This document shows, one piece after another, positions 7,511 to 15,505 of a stretch of 36,586 nucleotides of DNA. The position numbers and the translations under genes were made by a program. The stretch's first letter is position 1, and every line of letters starts with the position of its first letter. The notes beneath the pieces were generated by a model. It made no database searches. It had not been told where the DNA came from and saw nothing but the letters and a program-made list of their open reading frames with translations. The DNA is from JAUXIQ01 sp030620925 [NCBI: Nitrospinota bacterium] (lineage in GTDB: Bacteria > JAUXIQ01), in NCBI GenBank assembly GCA_030620925.1, contig JAUXIQ010000001.1, positions 1 through 36,586 on the forward strand. The letters run 5' to 3'.

Positions 7511-8842
7511 ATGAAAAAAGAATGGATCATAGCGGCGGCAACCATCATCGTTACATTACTCGTAGCCCTCGGGCTTATCCGATGGATGGCGCCACAGCTT
7601 ATAGGGATACCGGCCGATTTGCAGTTGGTCAAGGTCAACAAAAAAATACCGCCATTTTATGAAGGCATCTTCCGACAGGAGGATTACCGTTCTCAAGCGA
7701 AGTTACTTAACGACCCCTACACGCGTGTGCGGGCAAGACCCTTATATCAAAAAAGTTTAACCTGGGGGCCTCATGATATTCTGGGTTTTCGGAACCGTTT
7801 CGTGCCCAACGTCGCGGATATCGTGGTTATCGGCGACAGCCAGACATACGGCAACAACGTTTTTTTGGAAGAGAACTGGCCGAGCCGGCTTGCATGGCAT
7901 CTGGGGGAGAAAAAACCGGTACTTTACAGCATGGCCACAGGTGGATGGGGCGCAGTCCAATATATGGATATTTTTGAAAAGGCTCTGCTGTTCAAGCCCC
8001 GTGTGGTTGTGGTCGCCTTTTATAGCGGCAACGATTCACTGGAATCCTTCCATCTGGCCTACAGCGTAAAGCGATGGGCTCATTTAAGGCCCAACCTGAA
8101 GCTCAACGCCTCTGATATGCCACCCGGTAAATATCCTCCACCCGAATCCGAATGGTGGCCGGTAGTTTTCAAGGACGGTGTTAAGACCACCTTTACGCCT
8201 AAACATCGATTGGGCTCAAACATGGATCATCCCGCCGTCAAAGCGGGTTATGCCATCATGAAGGAAACAGCGCGGCAGATGAGCGATTCGGCCGGAAAAT
8301 CGAACGTACGGGTGGTGTTCATCATCATTCCCACCAAGGAGCTGGTTTTCGCTGAAAAAGTCAGGCGCGAAGGGATCGATGCGTCTTCAGATTATCTGGC
8401 ATTGATCGGCTCCGAGGGAAAAAATTATAAAGACCTTGCTTCGGAGCTCAAAATGCTTCCTAATGCTGTATATGTTGACCTATTGACACCGATGCGGCAA
8501 GAAGCGCTTACGGTGCCGTTATATCCACCCACCACAGACGGCCACCCCGTCGCAGCGGGCTATAATTTTATAGCACGAGTAGTTGCGCCTGTCGTGGATG
8601 GATACATTCCTGTGAGGCCGAGGGGATTGCTGCTGCTGGAGACTTCTCCGAAGGATCACTTTCCTGTTCTGGCCGACGATGACGGCGTTTGGCTTTTCAG
8701 GTCACGGAAAATTATCATAGCCAATGGATGGAGAACCGGTAATATTCCTATAGTGCAGCCCAGGGATATAGCTACTCTTCCCCTGCGCGGTGTAATCACA
8801 ACGGTCGATCCCCAGCGTTTCGGCCCCCCATCCATCGAATAG
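7511..8842 (+). CDS. Membrane-anchored SGNH/GDSL hydrolase-like protein
   Basis: The protein has 443 residues from the ATG at 7511; a GTG six bases earlier (7505) is less likely because it sits too close to AAAGG. One N-terminal membrane helix (about residues 6-22) anchors an extracytoplasmic domain. SGNH blocks are present: VVIGDSQTYG with the nucleophile serine near residue 100, ATGGWG, AFYSGND, and DGHPVAAGY with the Asp-His pair. Family members are esterases or O-acetyl transfer/removal enzymes. About 85 residues follow the catalytic domain and I do not recognise them. It is the last gene of the carbamoyltransferase cassette after a 134-bp gap, so removal or addition of acyl groups on the same polymer is plausible. 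Confidence 0.85.
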   Translation: MKKEWIIAAATIIVTLLVALGLIRWMAPQLIGIPADLQLVKVNKKIPPFYEGIFRQEDYRSQAKLLNDPYTRVRARPLYQKSLTWGPHDILGFRNRFVPNVADIVVIGDSQTYGNNVFLEENWPSRLAWHLGEKKPVLYSMATGGWGAVQYMDIFEKALLFKPRVVVVAFYSGNDSLESFHLAYSVKRWAHLRPNLKLNASDMPPGKYPPPESEWWPVVFKDGVKTTFTPKHRLGSNMDHPAVKAGYAIMKETARQMSDSAGKSNVRVVFIIIPTKELVFAEKVRREGIDASSDYLALIGSEGKNYKDLASELKMLPNAVYVDLLTPMRQEALTVPLYPPTTDGHPVAAGYNFIARVVAPVVDGYIPVRPRGLLLLETSPKDHFPVLADDDGVWLFRSRKIIIANGWRTGNIPIVQPRDIATLPLRGVITTVDPQRFGPPSIE

Positions 8843-8866
8843 GATAGTGAACCACTCTATAACACT

Positions 8867-9559
8867 CTATCTGAACTTATACCCTCTCGTAGAAATACAC
8901 ATTAAACAGGTGTCCACCACCCGGGGATCATACAAGATACCACTGTTCCTGGAGAGCTCCTGCAACGCGTAATCCATGTCCCGGGAGGGTCGGTAAGCTC
9001 TCTGAGAGGTAATGGCTTCCACAACGTCTGCTACGCCCAGAATCCTTGCTTCGATGGAAATGCTCTCACCCGTTAACCCTGAGGGGTAACCGGCACCATT
9101 AATCCGCTCATGGTGTTGAAGCACAATGTCCGCAACCGGCCAGGGAAATTCTACTTCCTTTAACATGTGGAATCCTACCTTGGGGTGAGTCCTGATGAGG
9201 TCTTTCTCGACTTCGGATAACGGGTCGGGCTTGATCAAAATTTCCGAAGGTATTATCAGCTTTCCGAGGTCATGAACAACTCCGGCCATACGAATGCCGT
9301 CAATCTGTCCCTCTGAAAGCCCCATCGCTGTTGCTATGGTGCGGGCCAGGTCGGCTGAACGGCGTTGATGCCCCGCCGAGTTGGGGTCCTTGCTTTCAAC
9401 AGTCAGTGCTATTACGTTTATCATCCCTCCCAGGGCTTTTCGTAGCTTATCGAGGTGCTGTTCAATCTCCCTGAGCTTCCGTTCCTGTTCTGCGAAGCTC
9501 TTTCTTAAAGCTTCCTTCGCATCTTCCGGCACATCTTGTCTATCAAATATCTCTTCCAT
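8867..9559 (-). CDS. HD-GYP domain protein, probable cyclic-di-GMP phosphodiesterase
   Basis: This 230-residue protein has an N-terminal coiled-coil-like helix (about residues 10-45) followed by a complete HD-GYP domain. H64, the HDLGK motif (H96, D97), H125, HHE (149-151), the GYP motif in INGAGYPSG (157-159) and ILGVADVVEAI are all in place. HD-GYP enzymes open or degrade cyclic di-GMP with a bi- or trinuclear metal centre. There is no receiver or PAS domain, so the input signal must come through the coiled coil or a partner. A TTGACA-containing promoter lies upstream. The ATG has no clear ribosome site. The gene runs convergent to the SGNH hydrolase with only 24 bp between them. Confidence 0.93.
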   Translation of the reverse strand: MEEIFDRQDVPEDAKEALRKSFAEQERKLREIEQHLDKLRKALGGMINVIALTVESKDPNSAGHQRRSADLARTIATAMGLSEGQIDGIRMAGVVHDLGKLIIPSEILIKPDPLSEVEKDLIRTHPKVGFHMLKEVEFPWPVADIVLQHHERINGAGYPSGLTGESISIEARILGVADVVEAITSQRAYRPSRDMDYALQELSRNSGILYDPRVVDTCLMCISTRGYKFR

Positions 9560-9592
9560 TTCTAAATTTTATAACCCCAATTTGGTCACTAC

Positions 9593-9622
9593 ATATTAGC
9601 AAAATATAACTTATATTGTCAA
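9593..9622 (-). promoter_or_regulatory. Promoter of the HD-GYP gene
   Basis: On the minus strand a perfect TTGACA (9617-9622) is followed after 18 bp by TAATAT (9593-9598), a 4-of-6 match to the -10 consensus. It ends 34 bp upstream of the HD-GYP start codon. The surroundings are A+T-rich. The rest of the 300-bp gap up to 9859 holds a G+C-richer stretch of unknown nature and no gene I can support. Confidence 0.5.
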
Positions 9623-9859
9623 GTAATAAGCTTGCCTATGTATGTTTGCCGCAGGCTCCCCGCTGACCTTCTCTCGATACGACGAATCGCCCGCAAGCCG
9701 TCTCCTGCCCCATACTGTTTGGCATTAAACAACTGTATGAACTCCCCGCCTTGAAACAGGGATAGTTTAAAACCAGTATTTATTGTTATACTACCAAAAA
9801 TATGAGATAAAATATAGGTCGCATTTTCATAAAAGGCGAACATGAACCAGGGGTGAGCA

Positions 9860-10648
9860 ATGAAACTAAAAGATAAAGTTGCCATAGTGACAGGTGCGGG
9901 CAGGGGGGTGGGGAAGTTTATAGCAATGGCTTTTGCGGATGAAGGGGCCAAGGTCGCGGTGGCGGCCAGAACGGAGCAGGAGATAGAAGAGGTGGCCCTT
10001 GAGATAACGACCGCAGGAGGCCAGGCCACAGCGATTAGAGCGGATGTCTCGCAAGAAGCCGATGTAGACCGGCTGATGGAGGAAACCTGCCGCAGTTACG
10101 GCGCCATAGATATTCTGGTGAACAACGCCGCCGTAAGCGGCCCCTTCAGGCGGATAGAGGAGATCAGCCCGGAAGAATGGCGCCGGACGACCGATATAAA
10201 TTTTATCGGCCTGTTCCTCTGCTGCCGCGCCGCCATCCCTTACCTTAAGAAAAAGGGAAAGGGGAAAATTATCAACCTGTTATCGGCCAAGTCGAGCATG
10301 CCCATGCTATCCTCTTACTACTCCACGAAGTTGGCCGTTCGGGCTATCACCGAATCGCTGGCCGCGGAAACCAAGCATCTCAACATAGATGTGAACGGGT
10401 TTCATCCCGGCGGCGTGCATGAGGGCATGCTGGGTTCCCTCCTCGAGAACCTCAACACCCTCCAGGAAGACGACCCGGTGAAGGAGTACTTCGACCGGTG
10501 GCTGAAGCGTGTGGAGACGGGTACCGTGCCCCCTGATCATGCCGCCAGACTGGCCGTCTATCTGGCCTCAGAGGAGTCGGACGGCGTGACGGGCAACAAC
10601 TTCTCGGTCTACGACAAGAGGTTCAGCGAACTTTTCCAAGGGGTATAA
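9860..10648 (+). CDS. Short-chain dehydrogenase/reductase (SDR)
   Basis: This 262-residue NAD(P)-dependent oxidoreductase of the classical SDR family has VTGAGRGVGKF (about 10-20) for the Rossmann nucleotide site, VNNAAVSG for the NNAG-like motif, and SSYYSTKLAVRA with the catalytic Tyr and Lys. The length is typical. GGGGTGA lies three bases before the ATG. It stands alone between an HD-GYP gene and a convergent iron-sulfur protein gene, so context gives no substrate. The body resembles 3-oxoacyl-ACP reductase-like SDRs, but it is distinct from the fabG in the fatty acid operon. Confidence 0.9.
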   Translation: MKLKDKVAIVTGAGRGVGKFIAMAFADEGAKVAVAARTEQEIEEVALEITTAGGQATAIRADVSQEADVDRLMEETCRSYGAIDILVNNAAVSGPFRRIEEISPEEWRRTTDINFIGLFLCCRAAIPYLKKKGKGKIINLLSAKSSMPMLSSYYSTKLAVRAITESLAAETKHLNIDVNGFHPGGVHEGMLGSLLENLNTLQEDDPVKEYFDRWLKRVETGTVPPDHAARLAVYLASEESDGVTGNNFSVYDKRFSELFQGV

Positions 10649-10674
10649 TAGGTGTGGGGGAACCCTATCATGTT

Positions 10675-10712
10675 ATTCTGAACGGAGTCCCGCGGAAGGC
10701 GGGATTCAGAAT
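10675..10712. terminator. Nested hairpin between convergent genes (dispersed repeat type)
   Basis: ATTCTGAA (10675-10682) pairs with TTCAGAAT (10705-10712), enclosing TCCCGC/GCGGGA (10688-10693 and 10699-10704). It lies 27 bp after the SDR stop and between convergent genes, so it could terminate transcription from either side, although no U-tract follows. The ATTCTGA and TCCCGC cores recur at 30415-30455, 30730-30768 and 31625-31731, so it belongs to a dispersed repeat family. Confidence 0.55.
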
Positions 10713-10747
10713 GACAGTGGCCGACTGGCGTGTTTACCTTTCGAATC

Positions 10748-10762
10748 GCGGCAAGATGCCGC
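10748..10762. repeat. Short perfect hairpin GCGGCA-AGA-TGCCGC
   Basis: A six-base perfect stem with a three-base loop lies in the 173-bp gap between the convergent SDR and iron-sulfur protein genes. Just after it (10788-10800) comes a second copy of the TCCCGCGGAAGGC string found at 10688. Both are probably dispersed intergenic repeats or terminator parts. Confidence 0.4.
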
Positions 10763-10821
10763 TCCAACGATAATTTAATTCCGTAGTCCCGCGGAAGGCA
10801 GGGTTTACTAAAAAGGTCCCC

Positions 10822-11625
10822 TCAAGACCCGTTCTTGCTCCCCGCGGGGCACACCCTCACGCACTCGAAGCAGGAGTAGAATTCCCCGGTCATGGCCGAC
10901 TGCCATAGCTCCCAGAAAACGGGGCTCTTAATCAGCTCGACCCCTTCTTCCTGAGGCAGGGTGGTCATCTTAAGGAAAAATTTTGTCCAGCCGTAGCTGC
11001 CGCCGTCTTTGAACAGGCTGCGGATACATTTTCCAAGGTCCGTTTTCCCCTCCTCGCTGAGCGCCTGCTGGGGACATGCCTCCAGGCAGAGCATGCAATC
11101 GGAGCAGAGGTCGTCTTCTATCTTCTCGTCGGGAGCGAGGTCGGCGTCGGTCATGATCGCCGTGAACCGGATGCGGGGGCCGAAGCGGGGAGTCAAGATC
11201 AAATTGTTCTTGCCGAAAACCCCCAGCCCCGATTCCCGGGCCAGATGGCGGTATGAGACGTCGGCCAGCATGCCGTTCGTCTCTTTGACCATGGGCTGCG
11301 GGAGGTGGGTGGGGAAGGGCATGGCTTTGAAACCCATATCCTCCAGGTAGCGGGCCACCACGTAGCTCTGGCGGTCCAACTCGTGGTAAAGGGCGCCCGT
11401 GCTCTGCAGGGCCATGCGCACGTTAACGTCTGCGCAGGCAATGGAAGAGTTCAGCATTCGCACCCCCCAAACCAGCACGGATTCGGCGCCGTCCATAACC
11501 GCACCATGGTTCTGTATATATCCGGGGAGACCTTTAAGATCATCGACTCTGCAGATGCCGACAACGTCCGCCCCCTGTTCGAGAACCTTGCTCTTCAGCT
11601 CTTCAGCCTTTATCTTCATTATCAT
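10822..11625 (-). CDS. QueG-like double [4Fe-4S] cluster protein
   Basis: This 267-residue protein is similar in layout to epoxyqueuosine reductase and reductive-dehalogenase-like iron-sulfur proteins. The N-terminal part (AEELKSKVLEQGADVVGI) resembles the corrinoid/flavin-side fold. The ferredoxin part has CSDCMLCLEACP (Cys at 1, 4, 7 and 11 of the motif) and a second, reduced set CFECVRVCP with an extra cysteine at GKCIRSL. The C-terminal HEAT-repeat domain of true QueG is absent, so tRNA modification is uncertain. Many anaerobes carry such short homologues of unknown function. The stop overlaps a short copy of the TCCCCTCAAGACC repeat string. It is divergent in context from any queuosine gene. 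Confidence 0.78.
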   Translation of the reverse strand: MIMKIKAEELKSKVLEQGADVVGICRVDDLKGLPGYIQNHGAVMDGAESVLVWGVRMLNSSIACADVNVRMALQSTGALYHELDRQSYVVARYLEDMGFKAMPFPTHLPQPMVKETNGMLADVSYRHLARESGLGVFGKNNLILTPRFGPRIRFTAIMTDADLAPDEKIEDDLCSDCMLCLEACPQQALSEEGKTDLGKCIRSLFKDGGSYGWTKFFLKMTTLPQEEGVELIKSPVFWELWQSAMTGEFYSCFECVRVCPAGSKNGS

Positions 11626-11745
11626 CTCCTCCCAAACACTTCATTTAAAGAAACCTTTAGGCCACAACCCTTCGCCTGATCATCATTGGTATCCGGGGCA
11701 GCTTTGTTTAGGCGGGTTATTGAAAGGAAGCCAGTGCCGCTGGTC

Positions 11746-12828
11746 TCACGCATGAACGGGGAGGTCTCTGGTTCTGCCCTCCCACTTCCGACCCTCCCAT
11801 TCCAGCAGCATCATGTCATCAGCCAGTCCGGGCATCGCTTTCACTTCCACGCCGTTAAGGGAGAAGGTTTCCTTCAGCAGTCTTACGTTGCCGTTCCTCT
11901 GCCCCCTGAAGTTGGACAGGTTGCGCGGAGAAAGGGTAAACAGCGCTCGCCCGCCTTCGGCTTCCATGCTCCGCAGACCCTGCTCTGCAACCCGTCTAAG
12001 AATATATGATTCCACAAGCTGACGCAGCGCCGGATGGTGCGGACCCGCCACCACTGCTCCGCTCTCCAGCATCCCGGTATGTTGAAGACCCAGCCTGATT
12101 ACGGGGATGCTTTCAACCCGGAAGGCAGTCAGCATGCGGGCGGAAAGCGGGATAACTTCCTCCAGCCCCAGAGGCCGGTATTCCCCTCGCAGGTACATCC
12201 CGCACAGCTCGGTGCCCCTGATCACCACCGTGGGATATATGCGCACCATGTGGGGCTTGAGCTTTATGACTTTCCCGGTGGTGAGCATATCGCTGGCTGC
12301 GTCCGCCCCCGGAAGCCCGGGCATCAACTGCACGCCGACGCTGAAGCCCTGCTCTTTCAGGTGTCGCACGGCTTCTTCTGATTGAAGCGCGGTATGGCCC
12401 CGGCGGGATAAACGGAGCACTGCATCGTCCATGGACTGCACACCCAGCTCCACCGTCTCCACCCCATGCCGCATTAACAACTCCAGAACAGGGCCGTCTA
12501 TTCCGTCGGGCCTGGTGGAAATCCTGATTCCCTGAACCAACCCTTCATCCCTGGCGGCCACAGCCTGCCTGAGATAGGCTTCCTGGACGTTAAGGGACAG
12601 GCAGGTGAAACTGCCTCCGTAAAAGGCAAGCTCCCGCAGGGCGGGCCGAGCATTCCCAGGCGCACAACGGTGGATGCGATTTGCCCGGAGAACTTCGAGG
12701 ATATCCCCAGGTTTTACACCGCGGCTGCGACCTGTTATCGAGTGCTGGTCGCAGAACACACAGAGGTGCGGACAACCCTCATGGGGAATGAAAAAAGGGA
12801 CGATTTTATACTTCCGGGTGCGGCTCAT
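11746..12828 (-). CDS. Elp3-like radical SAM protein
   Basis: This 360-residue radical SAM enzyme has the cluster motif CPHLCVFC (CxxxCxxC) near residues 19-26, in the context FFIPHEGCPHLCVFCDQHSITG. Other blocks are LAFYGGSFTCL, IRISTRPDGID, VELGVQSMDD, GVQLMPGLPG and RIYPTVVIRGT. These match the radical SAM half of elongator protein 3-like bacterial proteins. The acetyltransferase half of true Elp3 is not present. In Clostridia-type genomes a protein like this is typically encoded next to rnc, as here, where it follows rnc by 92 bp on the same strand. A role in tRNA or RNA modification is inferred from that family. The start ATG has no strong ribosome site. Confidence 0.87.
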   Translation of the reverse strand: MSRTRKYKIVPFFIPHEGCPHLCVFCDQHSITGRSRGVKPGDILEVLRANRIHRCAPGNARPALRELAFYGGSFTCLSLNVQEAYLRQAVAARDEGLVQGIRISTRPDGIDGPVLELLMRHGVETVELGVQSMDDAVLRLSRRGHTALQSEEAVRHLKEQGFSVGVQLMPGLPGADAASDMLTTGKVIKLKPHMVRIYPTVVIRGTELCGMYLRGEYRPLGLEEVIPLSARMLTAFRVESIPVIRLGLQHTGMLESGAVVAGPHHPALRQLVESYILRRVAEQGLRSMEAEGGRALFTLSPRNLSNFRGQRNGNVRLLKETFSLNGVEVKAMPGLADDMMLLEWEGRKWEGRTRDLPVHA

Positions 12829-12920
12829 TCGGGAACGGCCTTATCGGGATGCATGAAGTGATATTCTCGACAACCCGCATCAGGCGGGGTAAATAAGAGC
12901 CCTCACAAAATCTTATTCGA

Positions 12921-13652
12921 TCACTGAGGTTTCTCGTCTTCTATATCTTTTTCCAGCAGCTCTGTTAACGCCTCCCTGGCGGCGTGTTGTTCGGCGACTT
13001 TTTTGCTTTTCCCGCGTCCGCTGCCTATTACCCTACCTTCCAGCGCCAACTGAACCAGGAAGACCTTCTTATGATCAGGCCCCTCTTCGCTCACCACCCG
13101 ATAACGGGGGACACAGCCCAGCCTGTTCTGAGTATACTCCTGGAGTCTGCTCTTGTAATCCCCCTGATTGCCCCCCAGCGAAACTTTCTCGATATCCTGC
13201 TCCAGGAAGGGAAGGATGATCCGATACGCCTCATTGAAACCCCCATCGAGGTAAATGGCCGCAGCCACCGCCTCGAAGGCGTTTGCCAGCAGAGAATGCT
13301 TTTTTCTCCCGCCGCTCGATTCCTCGCCCTTGCCCATGAGCAGATGCTTCCCCAGCTCCATTCGGCGGGCGATGCTGGAGAGGGTGGTTTCGCTGGCCAC
13401 TGCTGACCGAAGCTTGGAAAGTTCCCCTTCGCTTCTCTCAGGAAAACGCTTGAGGGAATAATCTCTGATTACAAGGTCAATGACGGCGTCCCCGACGAAC
13501 TCCAGGCGCTCGTTATCCCTGCTCTTGACTCCGTTTTGATCTACGTAGGATTTATGGGTGAGCGCTCGATCGAGGAGGGAAAGTTCTCGAAAACGAAACC
13601 TCAAACTTTTCTGGAACTTTTTCAGCTCCTGTTGTCGTTCTTTGGCTATCAT
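12921..13652 (-). CDS. rnc: Ribonuclease III
   Basis: This 243-residue double-stranded RNA endonuclease acts in rRNA and mRNA processing. The catalytic domain has the signature NERLEFVGDAVIDLVI (about residues 46-61) and the second acidic cluster in ANAFEAVAAAIYLDGGF. A C-terminal dsRNA-binding domain (about 165-235) ends in KKVAEQHAAREALTELL. The length is normal. It is the last gene of the fatty acid operon, a common arrangement, but a strong hairpin at 13669-13704 stands between fabF and rnc and may lower read-through. The ATG lacks a clear ribosome site. The Elp3-like gene follows. Confidence 0.97.
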   Translation of the reverse strand: MIAKERQQELKKFQKSLRFRFRELSLLDRALTHKSYVDQNGVKSRDNERLEFVGDAVIDLVIRDYSLKRFPERSEGELSKLRSAVASETTLSSIARRMELGKHLLMGKGEESSGGRKKHSLLANAFEAVAAAIYLDGGFNEAYRIILPFLEQDIEKVSLGGNQGDYKSRLQEYTQNRLGCVPRYRVVSEEGPDHKKVFLVQLALEGRVIGSGRGKSKKVAEQHAAREALTELLEKDIEDEKPQ

Positions 13653-13668
13653 GTAAGGTATGCGGATT

Positions 13669-13704
13669 TTGAGGGGAGCCTTTCCTCGGAAAAGTTCCCC
13701 TCAA
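13669..13704. repeat. Hairpin repeat between fabF and rnc
   Basis: TTGAGGGGA (13669-13677) pairs with TCCCCTCAA (13696-13704), with an inner CTTTCC/GGAAAAG stem. It resembles the hairpins at 94-129 and 1558-1595 in plan but lacks the CCAAAAACTTTT tail. It is placed inside the operon, 16 bp upstream of the rnc start on the minus strand, where it could attenuate transcription or provide an RNase III target in the rnc leader. Part of its string recurs at 10817-10829. Confidence 0.6.
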
Positions 13705-13781
13705 GACCCCTTTTCTATCCTGTTCGGACCGGGGGGGGCGTTGTCCCTTCCGCCCCATGGCCCCGGTGTTATAACCTATGC

Positions 13782-15023
13782 TTATGCTTCGTACCTCTTC
13801 AAAACGATGCTGGCGTTTGTGCCTCCGAACCCGAAGGAGTTGGACATAGCATTAACCAAGTCCATCTTCCTCGCTTCATTGGGGACATAGTCCAGATCAC
13901 ACTCCGGATCGGGGGTCTCGTAGTTTATGGTGGGCGGTAACAGGCCGTGGTTAATGGCGTAGGTGGTGAAAATTGCCTCTATCCCACCGGCGCCGCCCAG
14001 CAGGTGCCCGGTCATTGATTTGGTAGAGCTTACCGCCAGCTTGTAGGCGTGCTCTCCGAAAACACGCCTGATGGCCAGGCTCTCGATCTTGTCGTTAAAC
14101 TGGGTGCCCGTCCCGTGGGCATTTATATACTGCAAATCGTGAGTCTCAATTCCGGCGTTCTTCAAGGCCGCCTTCATGCAACTGTAGGCCCCTTCGCCGT
14201 TGGGGTCGGGCATGGTGATATGGTATGCGTCGGCCGACATTCCGTATCCCACTATCTCGGCGTAGATATTGGCTTTCCTGGCCTTGGCGTGCTCCAGCTC
14301 CTCCAGTATCAGTATGCCCGCGCCTTCACCCACCACGAAGCCATCCCTGTCGAGGTCGAAGGGCCGGCTGGCGCTTTTAGGGTCTCCGTTTCTGGTGGAG
14401 AGAGCTCTCATACTACAAAATCCTCCAACCCCCAGGGGCGTGATAACCGACTCTGCGCCTCCGGCTATCATGGCGTCGGCGTCTCCCCTCTGAATGACTC
14501 TAAAGGATTCGCCGATAGCATGGGTTCCGGCCGTGCACGCGGTGGAAATACACGAGTTGGGCCCCTTGGCCCCCGTGCGCATGGATATATGTCCGGAGGC
14601 CAGATTGGGCAGCACGTAGGGGATGAAAAAGGGAGATATCCTGCGATTCCCTTTTTCCTCCAGGACGGAATGATATTTTTCTATCCCCGGCAGACCTCCC
14701 AGGCCCACACCCACTATCACCCCGACCCTGCCGGCATTACCGTTCTTAATGGTTAGAGCGGAATCTTCCACGGCCATGGTGCCAGCGGCTATGGCGTACT
14801 GAATGAAGACATCCATCTTTTTTTCTTCTTTTTTGTCTATGTACTCAAAGGGATCAAATCCCTTGACTTCGGCGGCGATACGCGTAGGGAAATCACTGGT
14901 ATCGAATCGCGTAATCTCCCCAATGCCTGACTCGCCCTTGCTCAGGGCCTCCCAGCTCTCCTTGGCGCTATTGCCCAGTGGAGTGATTGCGCCTACTCCT
15001 GGTATAACCACTCTTCTTTCCAG
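13782..15023 (-). CDS. fabF: 3-oxoacyl-ACP synthase II (KAS II), probable CTG start
   Basis: This condensing enzyme elongates acyl-ACP with malonyl-ACP. The catalytic triad is visible: Cys in [15 protein letters not shown], His in [11 protein letters not shown] and His in [15 protein letters not shown]. The only ordinary start is a GTG at 15030-15032, but it lies inside a near-perfect Shine-Dalgarno GGAGGTGATC. Counting from that site, the likely start is CTG at 15021-15023, eight bases downstream, giving [11 protein letters not shown], which aligns with the family's MxxRRVVVTGxG. ATA at 15024-15026 is the alternative. An in-frame TGA lies upstream at 15054-15056, so no upstream ATG is possible. 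The protein has 413 residues from CTG. It is part of the fab operon, after acpP. Confidence 0.93.
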   Translation of the reverse strand: MERRVVIPGVGAITPLGNSAKESWEALSKGESGIGEITRFDTSDFPTRIAAEVKGFDPFEYIDKKEEKKMDVFIQYAIAAGTMAVEDSALTIKNGNAGRVGVIVGVGLGGLPGIEKYHSVLEEKGNRRISPFFIPYVLPNLASGHISMRTGAKGPNSCISTACTAGTHAIGESFRVIQRGDADAMIAGGAESVITPLGVGGFCSMRALSTRNGDPKSASRPFDLDRDGFVVGEGAGILILEELEHAKARKANIYAEIVGYGMSADAYHITMPDPNGEGAYSCMKAALKNAGIETHDLQYINAHGTGTQFNDKIESLAIRRVFGEHAYKLAVSSTKSMTGHLLGGAGGIEAIFTTYAINHGLLPPTINYETPDPECDLDYVPNEARKMDLVNAMSNSFGFGGTNASIVLKRYEA

Positions 15024-15168
15024 TATGATCACCTCCTCGACACCATCCGTCCTTCATTCCTTGCTTTACACGGGCCGTAAGAATCACCGCAAGACAGCTT
15101 TCACCGATGGCGGATGCCAGTTATCAGCAGTCGGGCTTTCTCCACCTCCGAACCTGCTATCCTTTTAT

Positions 15169-15414
15169 CTATTCCGCGTTCAGGTTTCCCTTTATGTAAT
15201 TGACTGCATCCTTTACAGTCTTTATCTTTTCCGCATCCTCATCGGCTATTTCTATGTCAAATGCTTCCTCGAAAGCCATCACCAGCTCCACTGTATCCAG
15301 CGAATCCGCTCCCAGGTCGTCGATGAAAGAGGCCTCGGTAGTTACCTCGTTATCCTCTATACCGAGCTGTTCCACGATTATCTCTTTAACCTTTACTTCG
15401 ACAGTCGACTCCAC
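15169..15414 (-). CDS. acpP: Acyl carrier protein
   Basis: This 81-residue protein carries growing acyl chains on a 4'-phosphopantetheine attached to the serine of [16 protein letters not shown]. The acidic four-helix pattern [20 protein letters not shown] is typical. I chose the GTG at 15412-15414 because GGGGAGG lies nine bases upstream and the protein then starts [13 protein letters not shown], matching ACP starts. An in-frame TTG at 15430-15432 would add MGRCFE, but that would put the ribosome site inside the gene. It lies between fabG and fabF in the operon; the 145-bp gap to fabF holds no gene. Confidence 0.96.
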   Translation of the reverse strand: MESTVEVKVKEIIVEQLGIEDNEVTTEASFIDDLGADSLDTVELVMAFEEAFDIEIADEDAEKIKTVKDAVNYIKGNLNAE

Positions 15415-15505
15415 CTCAAAACACCTCCCCAAGTTTTTTTAAATATTCTACCCCCTCACAAAGATTGCTGCAATCCAAAAGAAGAGAGGGCTCACTACCT
15501 GATTA

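Noticed and set aside
9619-10029. 136-codon minus-strand frame reaching into the gap before the SDR gene
   Set aside because: Its N-terminal part is antisense to the SDR Rossmann motif; the remaining 40-50 codons in the gap match nothing I know. It could be a decayed gene end, but this cannot be supported.
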